Positions 16,197 through 22,021 of a stretch of 64,000 nt of DNA are shown piece by piece. Where the stretch lies: NCBI GenBank assembly GCA_017450465.1, contig JAFSUW010000007.1:70247-134246 (forward strand), read 5' to 3'. The translations under genes were made by a program, and so were the position numbers. The number at the start of each line of letters is the position of its first letter. The stretch's first letter is position 1. The stretch comes from Clostridia bacterium (lineage in GTDB: Bacteria > Bacillota > Clostridia > TANB77 > RGIG9151). A model generated the notes under the pieces. It had not been told where the DNA came from and made no database searches. It worked only from the letters and a program-made list of their open reading frames with translations.

Positions 16197-16325
16197 AATT
16201 ACAATATTTCATAAATTTTAAAGTGTAGAGCAGTTTGAATAATGTGGAGAGAAGGCAATAAATCACAACAATATACCAAAAGTAGTTTACTCATTCACTG
16301 AATAGTATTCCAGTTTTCCCAACTA

Positions 16326-16382
16326 CACTTCGTTACGCATAAGTTCGGTTAGCGAAAACAAAGTTTTCGAGCCTCACTTATT
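16326..16382 (+). repeat. Right arm of inverted repeat flanking the NUDIX gene
   Basis: A 57-base arm matching 15523-15579 in inverse orientation. Its internal hairpin CGAAAAC/GTTTTCG differs in sequence from that of the left arm, but both stay paired. It runs directly into the third tRNA-Gly fragment. Confidence 0.75.
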
Positions 16383-16446
16383 CCGCTCCAAGTAAAAAAA
16401 GGCACACAAATGGCTTGAAACAGCTACTTGTGTGTTTTGTTTTTGT
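16371..16446 (+). repeat. Third tRNA-Gly 3' fragment plus terminator-like hairpin
   Basis: TTCCGCTCCA at 16381-16390 copies the tRNA-Gly 3' end, with a TTCGAGCC T-loop remnant just upstream, and is followed by the ACACAAATGGCT...TTGTGTG hairpin and T-run. The rest of the 16197-16624 gap holds degenerate repeats (GTGAGCGGAGTACAGGC, compare 11089) and no gene that I can support. Confidence 0.72.
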
Positions 16447-16624
16447 GTAGCTGTATGCAATGAGAGAATAGTGTGAGCGGAGTACAGGCCAATACAAAAA
16501 GATGCATTAGTCTACCAAAAGAAAAGCAAATAATTAAATTTAATTGAATTAATTATATTTTTAATTTTTTTTAAGAAAATTTCGATAAAAAGTAAGAGAT
16601 GTATGTTATATTTGGAGGTATTGT

Positions 16625-17815
16625 ATGGAGAATGAATTGGATTTTAAATTATTATATCAATCATATAAAAAAGCAGATGGTCATGATTGGAATGCCGAAA
16701 ATATGTTACTTCGTGCAATTGCTTTTTATTGCAAATTTTATTCATCTACGTTTCAAGTTATAAAAGAAAATGCTGAAAAAACTTTTGTGACATTTGAGAA
16801 TAGGGATTCTGAAAAAATATGGAACCTATATTCCGACGTTAATGAAGCAAATATTAGTTCTAATTTAAAAGTGTGTTATTTTGATTTTATATGTGAAATT
16901 ATAATAAAATCTAAGGTATCTAAGGTTGTTATAAATCCAAATACAGATAATTTTATTCTTACAACTTCTCAAATAATGGATATTAGAAGGCAAAAAATGT
17001 TCTGTGAAACGTATGACAATTTTAAATTAAGTAAACCTTCACTTGATATAAGACCAGCTTATAATAATTTTAGTGAATTACCAGGTAATAATTGTGAATT
17101 TTTTGAAATGTATACTAAAACAAATGACAGAAAGTATTTAGATTTATTTTTAGAGAAATTTTCGACTGAAACTACTTTTTATATACCAGTTTTGCCTATG
17201 AAAAATGCTCAAAAAGATGATAAGGGGAATCCTCTAATTTCTGCTGATAGAGTATTGCAACAGCATATTTCTACTGATGAAACATTATATCAGTTATTTT
17301 TTAATTTAAATGCAGATGTTATTGCTGCGTTAAAAAGAAATGGCTTTTATGTTTCAATTTTTAATTTTGATGATTTGATTACATTAATAGATACTTTTAA
17401 TAATGTAAATGGAGTTGAATTAATAACTGGTAATAAAGCGGTAAATGTTTTTTTAGAGGGGTTAAATGTATTTAAAATCAAAAAAGAAAGGTCAAAATAT
17501 AACAAATTAGATAGAATTATATTCAAAGGTGAAGGTAACGAAGTTTTATCGTTAAAGGATCAACTTAATAATGTATTTCTTAAATATTCTGATATAAAAA
17601 AAGTATGGATTACTACTAATATAGAAATATCAGAGAATATAATTGCAAAAAAATGTTATATGGTACATCTTGAATTTTTAGATAACATTTTTAGAACAGA
17701 TATTTTAAAAGATATTAATGATGAATTAAAATCTATATTTAAAAATAGATGTTTTAGTATCTCAGATAATATGAGTGTAGGAACGAATAGTAGTTTGATT
17801 TACCAAAAGAAATAG
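16625..17815 (+). CDS. Island protein of unknown function, possibly SseB-like
   Basis: A 396-residue soluble protein with no confident family. Residues about 95-125 (VSKVVINPNTDNFILTTSQIMDI) recall the INPxxxxxxLT signature of SseB-like domains, and a stretch near 180-190 (TTFYIPVLPM) resembles the strand that begins SseB N-terminal domains; FDDLITLIDTF near 250 fits the same pattern. This would suggest two copies of an SseB-like fold, but the match is weak. A GGAGG site precedes ATG. A membrane protein gene starts 22 bases after its stop, so the two are probably co-expressed. It follows the third tRNA-Gly fragment, at the start of another island module. Confidence 0.55.
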   Translation: MENELDFKLLYQSYKKADGHDWNAENMLLRAIAFYCKFYSSTFQVIKENAEKTFVTFENRDSEKIWNLYSDVNEANISSNLKVCYFDFICEIIIKSKVSKVVINPNTDNFILTTSQIMDIRRQKMFCETYDNFKLSKPSLDIRPAYNNFSELPGNNCEFFEMYTKTNDRKYLDLFLEKFSTETTFYIPVLPMKNAQKDDKGNPLISADRVLQQHISTDETLYQLFFNLNADVIAALKRNGFYVSIFNFDDLITLIDTFNNVNGVELITGNKAVNVFLEGLNVFKIKKERSKYNKLDRIIFKGEGNEVLSLKDQLNNVFLKYSDIKKVWITTNIEISENIIAKKCYMVHLEFLDNIFRTDILKDINDELKSIFKNRCFSISDNMSVGTNSSLIYQKK

Positions 17816-17837
17816 AAAATATAGGAGATGTTTTATT

Positions 17838-18521
17838 ATGAAGAACATGTTAGGAAAAATTAATATAGATAATATAAAGGGAAATATTAGAAAAAAATAC
17901 TTATTTGCTTGTATAGTGCTTTTAATTACGGCACCTGCTTTTTTTGTAGCTATGCTAATCTTATTTTTAGAGTGTTTAACTAAATTTACATTAGAAAATG
18001 TATTAAATGGTATTTTTAGTCTATTTCTTATGCTTTTATATTTACCCTCAATTTGGTGTGCTATATGCTTTACTAAATTAGTATTAAATCCATTGTCAAG
18101 TGATATATTCAAAAAATACGGAGATGAATTTGAAATAAAACAAATCCTAAATGAAATAAAAAATACAGTTGAATATCAAGATGATCAAATAATAATTTCT
18201 AAAAATTATGCAATTTCTCCAAAGTATGTAGATACATTAATAGCATATGAAAATATTACAGGTATTGGGATATGCTACCTTAAAAGGCATGAGAAAACAA
18301 TAGAATTTATTGATAAATTTGGGGATAGTATTTCTATATATGATTTTTCATTATATGTTTATAGAAATAAAAAAGAATATGCTAAAGTTAGTAATGTATT
18401 TAATATTTTAAAAGAAAAATGCCCAAACGCATTGTGTAAATTTGATTTTTTTACGCGTGATGATTATAAACGTTTTAAAAAAAATGCAATAGATTTACGT
18501 ACATATAAACCTAAATTATAA
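17838..18521 (+). CDS. Two-pass membrane protein, unknown function
   Basis: A 227-residue protein with two hydrophobic helices near the N-terminus (YLFACIVLLITAPAFFVAML, about 22-45, and GIFSLFLMLLYLPSIWCAIC, about 58-78) and a cytosolic or extracellular C-terminal domain of about 140 residues rich in Lys, Ile and Tyr. The pattern of ISPKYVDTLIAYENITGIGI looks like a PH-like beta-barrel start, but this is a guess. It has an ATAGGAGATG site and lies 22 bases after the preceding gene, so both probably form one transcript. No terminator is evident after it; the next module's promoter begins about 35 bases downstream. Confidence 0.6.
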   Translation: MKNMLGKINIDNIKGNIRKKYLFACIVLLITAPAFFVAMLILFLECLTKFTLENVLNGIFSLFLMLLYLPSIWCAICFTKLVLNPLSSDIFKKYGDEFEIKQILNEIKNTVEYQDDQIIISKNYAISPKYVDTLIAYENITGIGICYLKRHEKTIEFIDKFGDSISIYDFSLYVYRNKKEYAKVSNVFNILKEKCPNALCKFDFFTRDDYKRFKKNAIDLRTYKPKL

Positions 18522-18556
18522 ATCATATTGATTATATGGTTATTATTGAAATGTAT

Positions 18557-18585
18557 TTGACATAATATAAAAATTCATATATAAT
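18557..18585 (+). promoter_or_regulatory. Promoter of cassette module 1
   Basis: TTGACA at 18557-18562 and TATAAT at 18580-18585, spacer of 17, again with the TAATATA extension. Confidence 0.75.
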
Positions 18586-18598
18586 CTACGCATGATAA

Positions 18599-18618
18599 TT
18601 TCACAGAAAGTGAGGATA
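18599..18618 (+). repeat. Leader motif TTTCACAGAAAGTGAGGATA, module 1
   Basis: A 20-base motif with a small TTTCAC/GTGAG hairpin downstream of the promoter. The same motif, one base longer, occurs at 19720-19740 after the next module promoter. Confidence 0.65.
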
Positions 18619-18669
18619 GTTTTATCTTTAACAGATGTCCATTTTCAAATTTTGTAGGAGAAAGATGAA

Positions 18670-18777
18670 ATGCAAACTAAGCTTGTATCTATTTTTTCAT
18701 CAAAGGAACAAGAAGAAGAATTTTTCAATACCGCTCAGGAAGCAATGATGAGTCTTCATGTTAATGATAAGGAGTAG
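18670..18777 (+). CDS. Possible 35-residue small protein
   Basis: A short frame after GTAGGAGAAAG: a Gln, Thr, Lys N-terminus, an acidic KEQEEEF centre and an ending LHVNDKE. Its last codons contain TAAGGAG, the ribosome binding site of the next gene, which starts two bases after the stop. Translational coupling is plausible. It could equally be a regulatory leader peptide or chance. Confidence 0.4.
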   Translation: MQTKLVSIFSSKEQEEEFFNTAQEAMMSLHVNDKE

Positions 18778-18779
18778 TT

Positions 18780-19103
18780 ATGGAGGTACTTAAGTGGTTT
18801 TGCATTGCTATGATACTGATTTTTGGTGGCATAGCATTGGTTAAATGGATTTCTTTAGTAGTCAAGCTCGTGACATTAAACATTAAAGATGTTTCATCCC
18901 TTGATACGGATTCTTCTACGACATCGTTACTCATAGCGGGCTTTTTTGGGGGCTTATGGTTGGTTTGCAAAAATGGTGTGCATAGTGATGGCTGGTGGAT
19001 TTCTTTAGTTTGCTTGATTGGAATAATTCCGTTTGCTTCAAGATATATCCGTGTTTTCAAAGAAAATCGAAAGGGGAACGGTAATGGCACTTTTACTTCA
19101 TGA
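18780..19103 (+). CDS. Small membrane protein, unknown function
   Basis: A 107-residue hydrophobic protein: two or three membrane helices (WFCIAMILIFGGIALV, about 6-21; SLLIAGFFGGLWLVC, about 49-63; WWISLVCLIGIIPFA, about 72-86) and a basic tail. The family is not recognised. The start codon lies two bases after a possible 35-residue frame whose end supplies the TAAGGAG site. It is in cassette module 1, with promoter at 18557, the shared leader motif and a terminator at 19173. Small membrane proteins of islands can be toxins, immunity proteins or transporter parts; nothing here decides. Confidence 0.6.
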   Translation: MEVLKWFCIAMILIFGGIALVKWISLVVKLVTLNIKDVSSLDTDSSTTSLLIAGFFGGLWLVCKNGVHSDGWWISLVCLIGIIPFASRYIRVFKENRKGNGNGTFTS

Positions 19104-19172
19104 ATGCTAGGAAAACAGACGGTTGGCATATTGATAACGGACGTACAGAACGAATAGATAAATTACAAATAC

Positions 19173-19198
19173 AAAAAAGCACCCGAAGGTGCTTTTTT
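19173..19198. terminator. Bidirectional terminator
   Basis: AAAAAAGCACC with GGTGCTTTTTT around CGAA; serves the small membrane gene and the convergent gene at 19200. A near copy is at 20724. Confidence 0.92.
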
Positions 19199-19199
19199 G

Positions 19200-19511
19200 T
19201 TATTCAATTTTGCCCAAAAAGTAATCAGCGATTATGTTGCAGTTACGCGGACTGTGGTTTATTTTGCCCCAGATATATTCTCCGATGATTCTTTTTACAG
19301 TGTTTTGACGGATATTGGGGTTGTTGTTTGATAAACCTTTTGCTTCGTTATCGGTTATTGTGTCTTTTATTTCGCGAATGCCTTCTAAAACTCTGATTGC
19401 GGTACTGTGGTTTGGAATATATCCTGCGACGAATGCCACTTTCCAAGGAACGTTTGCCATTGTTGCAAGAAATCCACAGTGAGCACCAAATGCTTTGCTG
19501 TCGTATTTCAT
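19200..19511 (-). CDS. Small protein of unknown function
   Basis: A 103-residue protein on the minus strand, with an AAGGAG ribosome binding site 6-7 bases before ATG, which supports it as real. It is basic and contains no membrane segment or known motif; the stretch TDNEAKGLSNNNPNIRQNTV and a preceding hydrophobic segment with Pro and Trp give no family. Its base composition is richer in GC than its neighbours, and it is the only minus-strand gene of the island, both compatible with separate acquisition. It shares the terminator at 19173 with the convergent gene. Confidence 0.6.
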   Translation of the reverse strand: MKYDSKAFGAHCGFLATMANVPWKVAFVAGYIPNHSTAIRVLEGIREIKDTITDNEAKGLSNNNPNIRQNTVKRIIGEYIWGKINHSPRNCNIIADYFLGKIE

Positions 19512-19537
19512 TTTTTACTCCTTATAAAGTTAAATTG

Positions 19538-19624
19538 TGTGGATAAACGGCCTGAGTTAAAAAAGAATGCTCATGTTTGCTATATTGGATTTGAAATTAG
19601 TTTACCATATTTTAAGAATTTTGG
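19538..19624 (+). repeat. Cassette tail repeat, copy 1
   Basis: About 87 bases similar to 20823-20916: both contain ATAAACGG, TGAG, TTTGCT, TATTGGATTT and an identical TTTACCATATTTTAAGAA. Copy 1 follows terminator 19173 and the minus-strand gene; copy 2 follows terminator 20724. Confidence 0.75.
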
Positions 19625-19677
19625 CTAGAGTGTTTAATAATTATTGGTTGTTTATTTGTAGCTTATATGTATATTCG

Positions 19678-19706
19678 TTGACACAATATATGAACTATTA
19701 TATAAT
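19678..19706 (+). promoter_or_regulatory. Promoter of cassette module 2
   Basis: TTGACA at 19678-19683 and TATAAT at 19701-19706, spacer of 17. Confidence 0.75.
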
Positions 19707-19719
19707 ATAACCAATTTTA

Positions 19720-19740
19720 TTTCACAGGAAAGTGAGGATA
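19720..19740 (+). repeat. Leader motif TTTCACAGGAAAGTGAGGATA, module 2
   Basis: Second copy of the leader motif found at 18599. Further down, an 8-codon frame at 19807-19833 with its own stop lies before the hydrolase gene and could be a leader peptide or a remnant; otherwise the 19512-19850 gap has no gene. Confidence 0.65.
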
Positions 19741-19850
19741 TTTATCTATCGCGGATACTCCAGTAGGAATACAATTTGATAAGGAGCAAATTTAGAAGGA
19801 AAATCAATGAAAGTAACCGTAAAATTGTTATAAAATGAAAGGAGAAAACC

Positions 19851-20402
19851 ATGAATCAGATTCTAGTTGTAGTGGATATGCAAAATGACTTTGTCTCTGG
19901 GACACTAGGCACCGAAGAAGCGAAGCGTATTGTCCCTATTGTGGTAGATAAAATAAAATTTGCCAAAGAAAAGGGGTACAGAGTATTTGCAACCGTTGAT
20001 ACTCATTTTGAAGAAACGAACGAAAGGCATGATGCCTACTTTGAAACTCAAGAAGGAAAAAATCTTCCTATTCTTCATTGTGTTTACAACACATGGGGGT
20101 GGGAACTTGTTGACGAAGTAAAAGAGCTGATTAATCGTACACAAATGAAGAGAAAAACTACTTTTGGTTCGCTTCGTGCAATGGAAACATTGAAAAATGT
20201 AATTGAGCAAGAAAACGTAGAAACTGTTGAATTTTGTGGATTATGCACGGATATTTGCGTTATTGCTAATGTCGTGCTTTTAAAAACAATAGCACCAGAA
20301 GTTAAAATTGTCGTAGACTCTAGGGCCTGTGCTGGTGTAACTCCTAAAAAGCATGAAGCAGCGTTAGAAGTAATGAGAAGTCTTCAAGTACAGGTTATTT
20401 AA
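19851..20402 (+). CDS. Cysteine hydrolase of the isochorismatase/nicotinamidase family
   Basis: A 183-residue Rossmann-like hydrolase. The N-terminal VVDMQNDFVSG supplies the catalytic Asp (about residue 9), an internal Lys near 100 lies in the KRKTTFGS stretch, and the nucleophile Cys is in CGLCTDICVIANV near residue 139, which with the preceding beta-bulge is typical of nicotinamidases. A DTH motif near 50 matches the metal-binding DxH region of nicotinamidases. It most likely converts nicotinamide to nicotinate in NAD salvage, although related enzymes use other amides. An AAAGGAG site precedes ATG. It is the first gene of module 2 and is followed by a small gene 38 bases later. Confidence 0.88.
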   Translation: MNQILVVVDMQNDFVSGTLGTEEAKRIVPIVVDKIKFAKEKGYRVFATVDTHFEETNERHDAYFETQEGKNLPILHCVYNTWGWELVDEVKELINRTQMKRKTTFGSLRAMETLKNVIEQENVETVEFCGLCTDICVIANVVLLKTIAPEVKIVVDSRACAGVTPKKHEAALEVMRSLQVQVI

Positions 20403-20440
20403 AGTACTTCAAAAAGAAAAGCTAAAGTATGAGGTAAAAA

Positions 20441-20704
20441 ATGAAAGAAATGGGTTATACAGTTGCCCGCTTAAACAATGACGGAACTTATCGAATTAAA
20501 TACCATTCTGCTGGTATAAATAACGATGCAATTCCGTTTGCTGGAAGTTATAAAACAATGGATGAGATGAACAAATTCCGTGAGACTGGGAAATACCCCG
20601 AAGGATATGTGTGTCAGTTTGAAGATTGCTTTATATTTTTTATGCCTAAAGGGAAAAAGTCATTTCAAGGTTTTACGGAGCTTAGGTTAGAAATAAGATA
20701 TTAA
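20441..20704 (+). CDS. Small protein of unknown function
   Basis: An 87-residue protein with an Arg/Tyr-rich beta pattern. It has no recognised family. It ends in CFIFFMPKGKKSFQGFTELR and a few more residues; the pattern of aromatic pair, Pro-Lys-Gly-x-Lys and a final hydrophobic strand resembles the end of the 76-residue protein at 38326 (FYLPKGEKYKGKEFIKIR). The similarity is short and could be chance. It shares module 2 with the hydrolase and ends before terminator 20724. Probable ribosome binding site: the GAGG of TATGAGGTAAAA. Confidence 0.55.
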   Translation: MKEMGYTVARLNNDGTYRIKYHSAGINNDAIPFAGSYKTMDEMNKFRETGKYPEGYVCQFEDCFIFFMPKGKKSFQGFTELRLEIRY

Positions 20705-20723
20705 TAGTGTTTTGCGGTAAAAT

Positions 20724-20750
20724 AAAAAGCACCCTCGGGCGCTTTTTATT
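20724..20750 (+). terminator. Terminator of cassette module 2
   Basis: AAAAAGC and CCC pair with GGG and GCTTTTT; related to the terminator at 19173. Confidence 0.88.
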
Positions 20751-20822
20751 TTTAAATTGTAGTTTCGTCATTTGATATGTTCCAAGCGGGAATTTTGCTA
20801 TTTTTTTACTTCTTGAAATTAA

Positions 20823-20916
20823 TTATTGTGAATAAACGGTTTGAGCTGCTAGAAAATACTTATATTTGCTTTATTGGATTTTGAATTTAGTTTACCATAT
20901 TTTAAGAAGTATTTGG
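20823..20916 (+). repeat. Cassette tail repeat, copy 2
   Basis: Direct repeat partner of 19538-19624. It ends right at the start of the miniature element at 20918. Confidence 0.75.
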
Positions 20917-20917
20917 T

Positions 20918-21074
20918 AAATTATTGTTTGTAGGGGAGGTTAAATTTATAAAATTCGTAGGGGCGGGGTTCCATCCCCGCCCGCAAATATTGTGCACGGG
21001 CGAGCCAGGAGACTCGCCCCTACAGTTTGATAATTCACCAACACATATTCAATCATCCCGACAAACAATAATTT
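20918..21074. mobile_element. Miniature inverted-repeat element, copy A
   Basis: 157 bases with terminal inverted repeats AAATTATTGTTTGT and ACAAACAATAATTT. The interior is unusually GC-rich and holds two hairpins in a row (GGGCGGGG/CCCCGCCC and GGGCGAG/CTCGCCC) bounded by GTAGGGGC and GCCCCTAC. Nearly the same element lies at 32128 in the opposite orientation and at 36437. It codes for nothing; a MITE-like element moved by an absent transposase is the best reading. Confidence 0.85.
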
Positions 21075-21193
21075 GTAATTAAAAATATAATTATTAAAAA
21101 ATTGCAAAAAATCGAAAAAAATGCTAAAGTTATAAAAAAATAACCCGATTATAAATATAGATAATAGGTTGTTTCTTTTTGGAGGGATGTAAT

Positions 21194-21943
21194 ATGGGAA
21201 GACGTTTGGCACTCTATAGCGATATACTTGAAAAAATGAGTTTAGGTATTGAAGAATATCTAGAATTTTATAGTGCTAAAGCGGATAGCTATGAGCGTTT
21301 AGGTAAACTAAAAACGCAATATGAGAACGCAAAAAATGGATATGAAGCAAGTTTAATGATAAATTACGATAAAGATTCTAAGAATTTCCATGAAAAGAAT
21401 ATGTCTAAGATAAAAACAGAACTTACTGTTTTACAACAAAATCTTTATCCTGTAGTATATAGCAATAATAAGGTAAAGAGCACATTCCAAAGATTGTTTT
21501 TCATACCATATAATCGTAAAAATAAAGTAACTTCTGGAAGAATGGAAGAACTTAATATGCGACTAAAAAAGAGCCAGGAAGCATATGAATTTTATAAAAA
21601 CAAATATGATTTGGGCTGTAATTATTTGAGAGTATTAGGATTTGATAGTGGCAAAAATGATATAAATTACATAAAGAAGACATTTGATAATACAGTTTTG
21701 GAGTTTAATGAATTCATATTAAAAAATGGCAAATATTTTGAAAATATGAAATCTAATGAAGACTTCTATAAAATGAGTAAAACTCAAATAGAAGAACAAC
21801 TTCAGGACACTAAATATAAAATAAAAATGTTAGGACAAATAGGTGAAGATTTTAATGCAAAAAAAGATACACTCGAAAATGTAGCCGAAGCAAAACAACT
21901 TTTAAGTGACGTAAACCAAAGAATAATGTCAATAATACAATAA
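21194..21943 (+). CDS. Coiled-coil protein, first gene of the RCC1 operon
   Basis: A 249-residue, highly charged, mostly helical protein with no recognised domain. Heptad-like patterns are visible in about 30-70 and 190-249 (KTQIEEQLQDTKYKIKMLGQ). ATG at 21194 follows GGAGGG at 21181-21186; an in-frame TTG just before it is ignored. It is followed by a hairpin with a T-rich end (21949), yet the next gene starts only 79 bases later on the same strand, so the pair may be partly co-transcribed. It resembles no secreted or membrane protein; a cytosolic scaffold role is only a guess. Confidence 0.6.
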   Translation: MGRRLALYSDILEKMSLGIEEYLEFYSAKADSYERLGKLKTQYENAKNGYEASLMINYDKDSKNFHEKNMSKIKTELTVLQQNLYPVVYSNNKVKSTFQRLFFIPYNRKNKVTSGRMEELNMRLKKSQEAYEFYKNKYDLGCNYLRVLGFDSGKNDINYIKKTFDNTVLEFNEFILKNGKYFENMKSNEDFYKMSKTQIEEQLQDTKYKIKMLGQIGEDFNAKKDTLENVAEAKQLLSDVNQRIMSIIQ

Positions 21944-21948
21944 GAACT

Positions 21949-21995
21949 AAAAGTATCTTAAATAAATGTCATCGTTTGTTTGGGATACTTTTATT
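21949..21995 (+). terminator. Long hairpin, probable terminator or attenuator
   Basis: AAAAGTATC pairs with GATACTTTT, with an inner AAATAAATG/CGTTTGTTT helix, then TATT. Confidence 0.7.
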
Positions 21996-22021
21996 AGTAT
22001 ATAAGCTTTTAAGGAGCAGTT

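Noticed and set aside
19100-19288. Plus-strand frame overlapping a terminator and the minus-strand gene
   Set aside because: It crosses a strong terminator and is antisense to a better-supported gene.
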